The translations under genes were made by a program, and so were the position numbers. A model generated the notes under the pieces. The model made no database searches, had not been told where the DNA came from, and saw only the letters and a program-made list of their open reading frames with translations. Below, piece by piece: positions 62,777 through 64,000 of a DNA stretch of 64,000 nucleotides. The stretch is from contig CAJTFD010000003.1 in the NCBI GenBank assembly GCA_910575625.1, positions 124,001 through 188,000 on the forward strand. The letters are read 5' to 3'. Position 1 is the first letter of the stretch. Each line of letters opens with the position of its first letter. The stretch comes from Clostridia bacterium (lineage in GTDB: Bacteria; Bacillota; Clostridia; Lachnospirales; Lachnospiraceae).

Positions 62777-63958
62777 CTACTCTCTCAGTCCCAGATAACG
62801 GTACGCATCGGTCACTTCTCCCGCCGCCGCGATCTTCTCCAGCTGCTCAAACACCTCTTCTGCCTGGTCCACACGCACATCCCTGCCGCCCAGGCCGTAG
62901 ATATAATTGACAGCCAGCGCCTGGGAACGGGCACGGTACAGAGCGGCCATCACCTCGGAACCCAGCGGACCTCCCTGGGATGAAAGGCTCTCTGCACGGT
63001 CCATGATCGCCACAGCTTTCACATGGGAGAGCGCCCGCGCGATCTCCTCCGCCGGGAATGGACGGAACAGACGGATCTTCAAGAGCCCTGCCTTGATGCC
63101 TTTTTCACGGAGGGCATCCACCGCGTCCTTGGCTGTACCGGCCGCTGAACCGATGATCACCATGGCATAGTCAGCGTCCTCCAGACGGTATGCCTCAAAG
63201 AGCCCGTACTCCCGTCCGGATATCTTGGCAAATTCTCTCGCCACATCCAGGACCACCTGTTTTGCGTTGGCCATAGCCTGGGCGTGTTGTTTTTTTGCCT
63301 CCATATAATAGTTCGTCACAGAGTAGGGACCCACGGCCATGCGCTCCTGACTGTTCAACAGATAGTGTTCCGGGTCGTAATCCCCCACAAAAGCTTTCAC
63401 ATCCGCATCCTCCAGCAGCTCGATGTTCTCCACCGCATGGCTGGTGATAAAACCGTCCTGGCAGACCATGATCGGCAGACGCACCTTTGCATTTTCCGCG
63501 ATGGGGAATGCCTGGATAAAATTGTCGTAAACTTCCTGATTATTTTCCGCGTAGATCTGGATCCATCCCGCATCCCTTGCGCCCATGCTGTCTGAGTGGT
63601 CGCAGTTGATGTTGATCGGGCCGGACAGGGCACGATTGACCAGTGCCAACGCGATCGGCAGACGGTTGGATGCCGCCACATAGAGTTCCTCCCACATCAG
63701 GGCCATACCGCAGGAAGAGGTGGCTGTCAGCGTCCGGGCCCCTGCGGCCTCCGCACCGATCGCCGCGCTCATGGCGCTGTGCTCACTCTCCACCGGGATA
63801 AATTCCGTATCCACCTGGCCGTTTGCCACAAAGGATGAGAAGTACTGCGGGATCTCTGTGGAGGGCGTGATCGGGAATGCGGGCATCACATCCGGGTTGA
63901 TCTGGCGCATGGCGATGGCCACGGCCTCATTTCCTGATAAACGGTCTCTCTTTCCCAT
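62777..63958 (-). CDS. porA: 2-oxoacid:ferredoxin oxidoreductase alpha subunit
   Basis: 393 residues from the ATG at 63958 (GGAGGGGG about 10 bases upstream). Motifs: LSGNEAVAIAMRQINPDVMPAFPITPSTEIPQYF, ESEHSAMSAAIGAEAAGARTLTATSSCGMALM and NRALSGPININCDHSDSMGARDAGWIQIY. It carries the pyrimidine- and thiamine-binding interface. Follows a ferredoxin-type subunit at the right edge; porB lies 19 bases downstream. Confidence 0.92.
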   Translation of the reverse strand: MGKRDRLSGNEAVAIAMRQINPDVMPAFPITPSTEIPQYFSSFVANGQVDTEFIPVESEHSAMSAAIGAEAAGARTLTATSSCGMALMWEELYVAASNRLPIALALVNRALSGPININCDHSDSMGARDAGWIQIYAENNQEVYDNFIQAFPIAENAKVRLPIMVCQDGFITSHAVENIELLEDADVKAFVGDYDPEHYLLNSQERMAVGPYSVTNYYMEAKKQHAQAMANAKQVVLDVAREFAKISGREYGLFEAYRLEDADYAMVIIGSAAGTAKDAVDALREKGIKAGLLKIRLFRPFPAEEIARALSHVKAVAIMDRAESLSSQGGPLGSEVMAALYRARSQALAVNYIYGLGGRDVRVDQAEEVFEQLEKIAAAGEVTDAYRYLGLRE

Positions 63959-63960
63959 AG

Positions 63961-64000
63961 CTATCTTACCCCCTCCATCTTGATCGCGCCGGCATGACAA
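63961..64000 (-). CDS. porD: Ferredoxin-type delta subunit, C-terminal fragment
   Basis: Only the last 12 codons and TAG stop are in the window (CHAGAIKMEGVR). The C-x2-GAI tail matches the end of a 2[4Fe-4S] ferredoxin domain, the PorD subunit that normally precedes porA. It ends 2 bases before the porA ATG region. Confidence 0.65.
   Translation of the reverse strand, partial: CHAGAIKMEGVR

Noticed and set aside
1-64000. CRISPR arrays, prophage, insertion sequences, rRNA or tRNA genes
   Set aside because: No regular spaced repeats, transposase or integrase motifs, or tRNA cloverleafs were found on either strand by reading.

Overview
The window reads as chromosomal DNA of an anaerobic, moderately GC-rich Firmicute, most likely a Lachnospiraceae-type Clostridium. 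The basis is gene content: reverse rubrerythrin with PerR, pyruvate:ferredoxin-type oxidoreductase, FabK/FabT-type lipid synthesis, a fused AccD-AccA, MurT/GatD, and Gram-positive ribosome binding sites and promoters. It is mostly core chromosome. No phage, insertion sequence, CRISPR array, rRNA or tRNA was seen. The only RNA gene recognised is tmRNA.

Layout. 1-5214 (minus): a surface/secretion operon of a lipoprotein, a membrane-anchored protein, two small secreted proteins and a very large FG-GAP-type protein that runs off the left edge. A LytTR response regulator and GHKL kinase (5422-7485) diverge from it, with a 20-bp-period direct repeat between. 7498-9112 (minus): lipoprotein, barnase-like lipoprotein RNase and barstar. 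9202-13942 (minus): eno, secG, rnr, smpB and tmRNA, the translation-rescue/RNA-decay set. 14194-15459 (plus): Uma2-type protein and two small proteins. 15752-26586 (minus): greA, gpmI, hom, tpiA, pgk, gap, a transaldolase-family aldolase, an MscS channel and a GlgB-like protein with altered catalytic motifs. A fructokinase diverges from it. 28004-30747 (minus): azlCD, reverse rubrerythrin and perR. mutS2 follows on the plus strand. 33606-40869 (minus): a ten-gene operon (small protein, NfeD, SPFH, patatin, ornithine carbamoyltransferase, birA, unknown, coaX, dus, Uma2). 40968-42427 (minus): RNA methyltransferase and KtrA. 42658-44937 (plus): TetR and ABC exporter, followed by a frameshifted remnant.

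45368-56213 (minus) is a full type II fatty-acid synthesis operon (fabH-fabK-fabD-fabG-fabF-accB-fabZ-accC-accDA-NPD-fabT). It has a FabT-like palindrome on the fabH promoter, but no acyl carrier protein gene. Diverging from it are murT-gatD and a sugar-binding-type lipoprotein. The right end (59772-64000, minus) carries porD (fragment), porA, porB, an alanine/sodium symporter and an ECF S component.

The signals least explained by ordinary gene content are: a three-copy structured 3'-UTR element beside three genes in the same relative orientation; a 122-bp duplication with a long hairpin inside the fab operon; two small proteins sharing a C-terminal motif; a near-identical promoter in front of murT and one of those small proteins; the degenerate GlgB; and the two-component/surface-protein locus. 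All statements are from reading the sequence; no database search or folding program was run.
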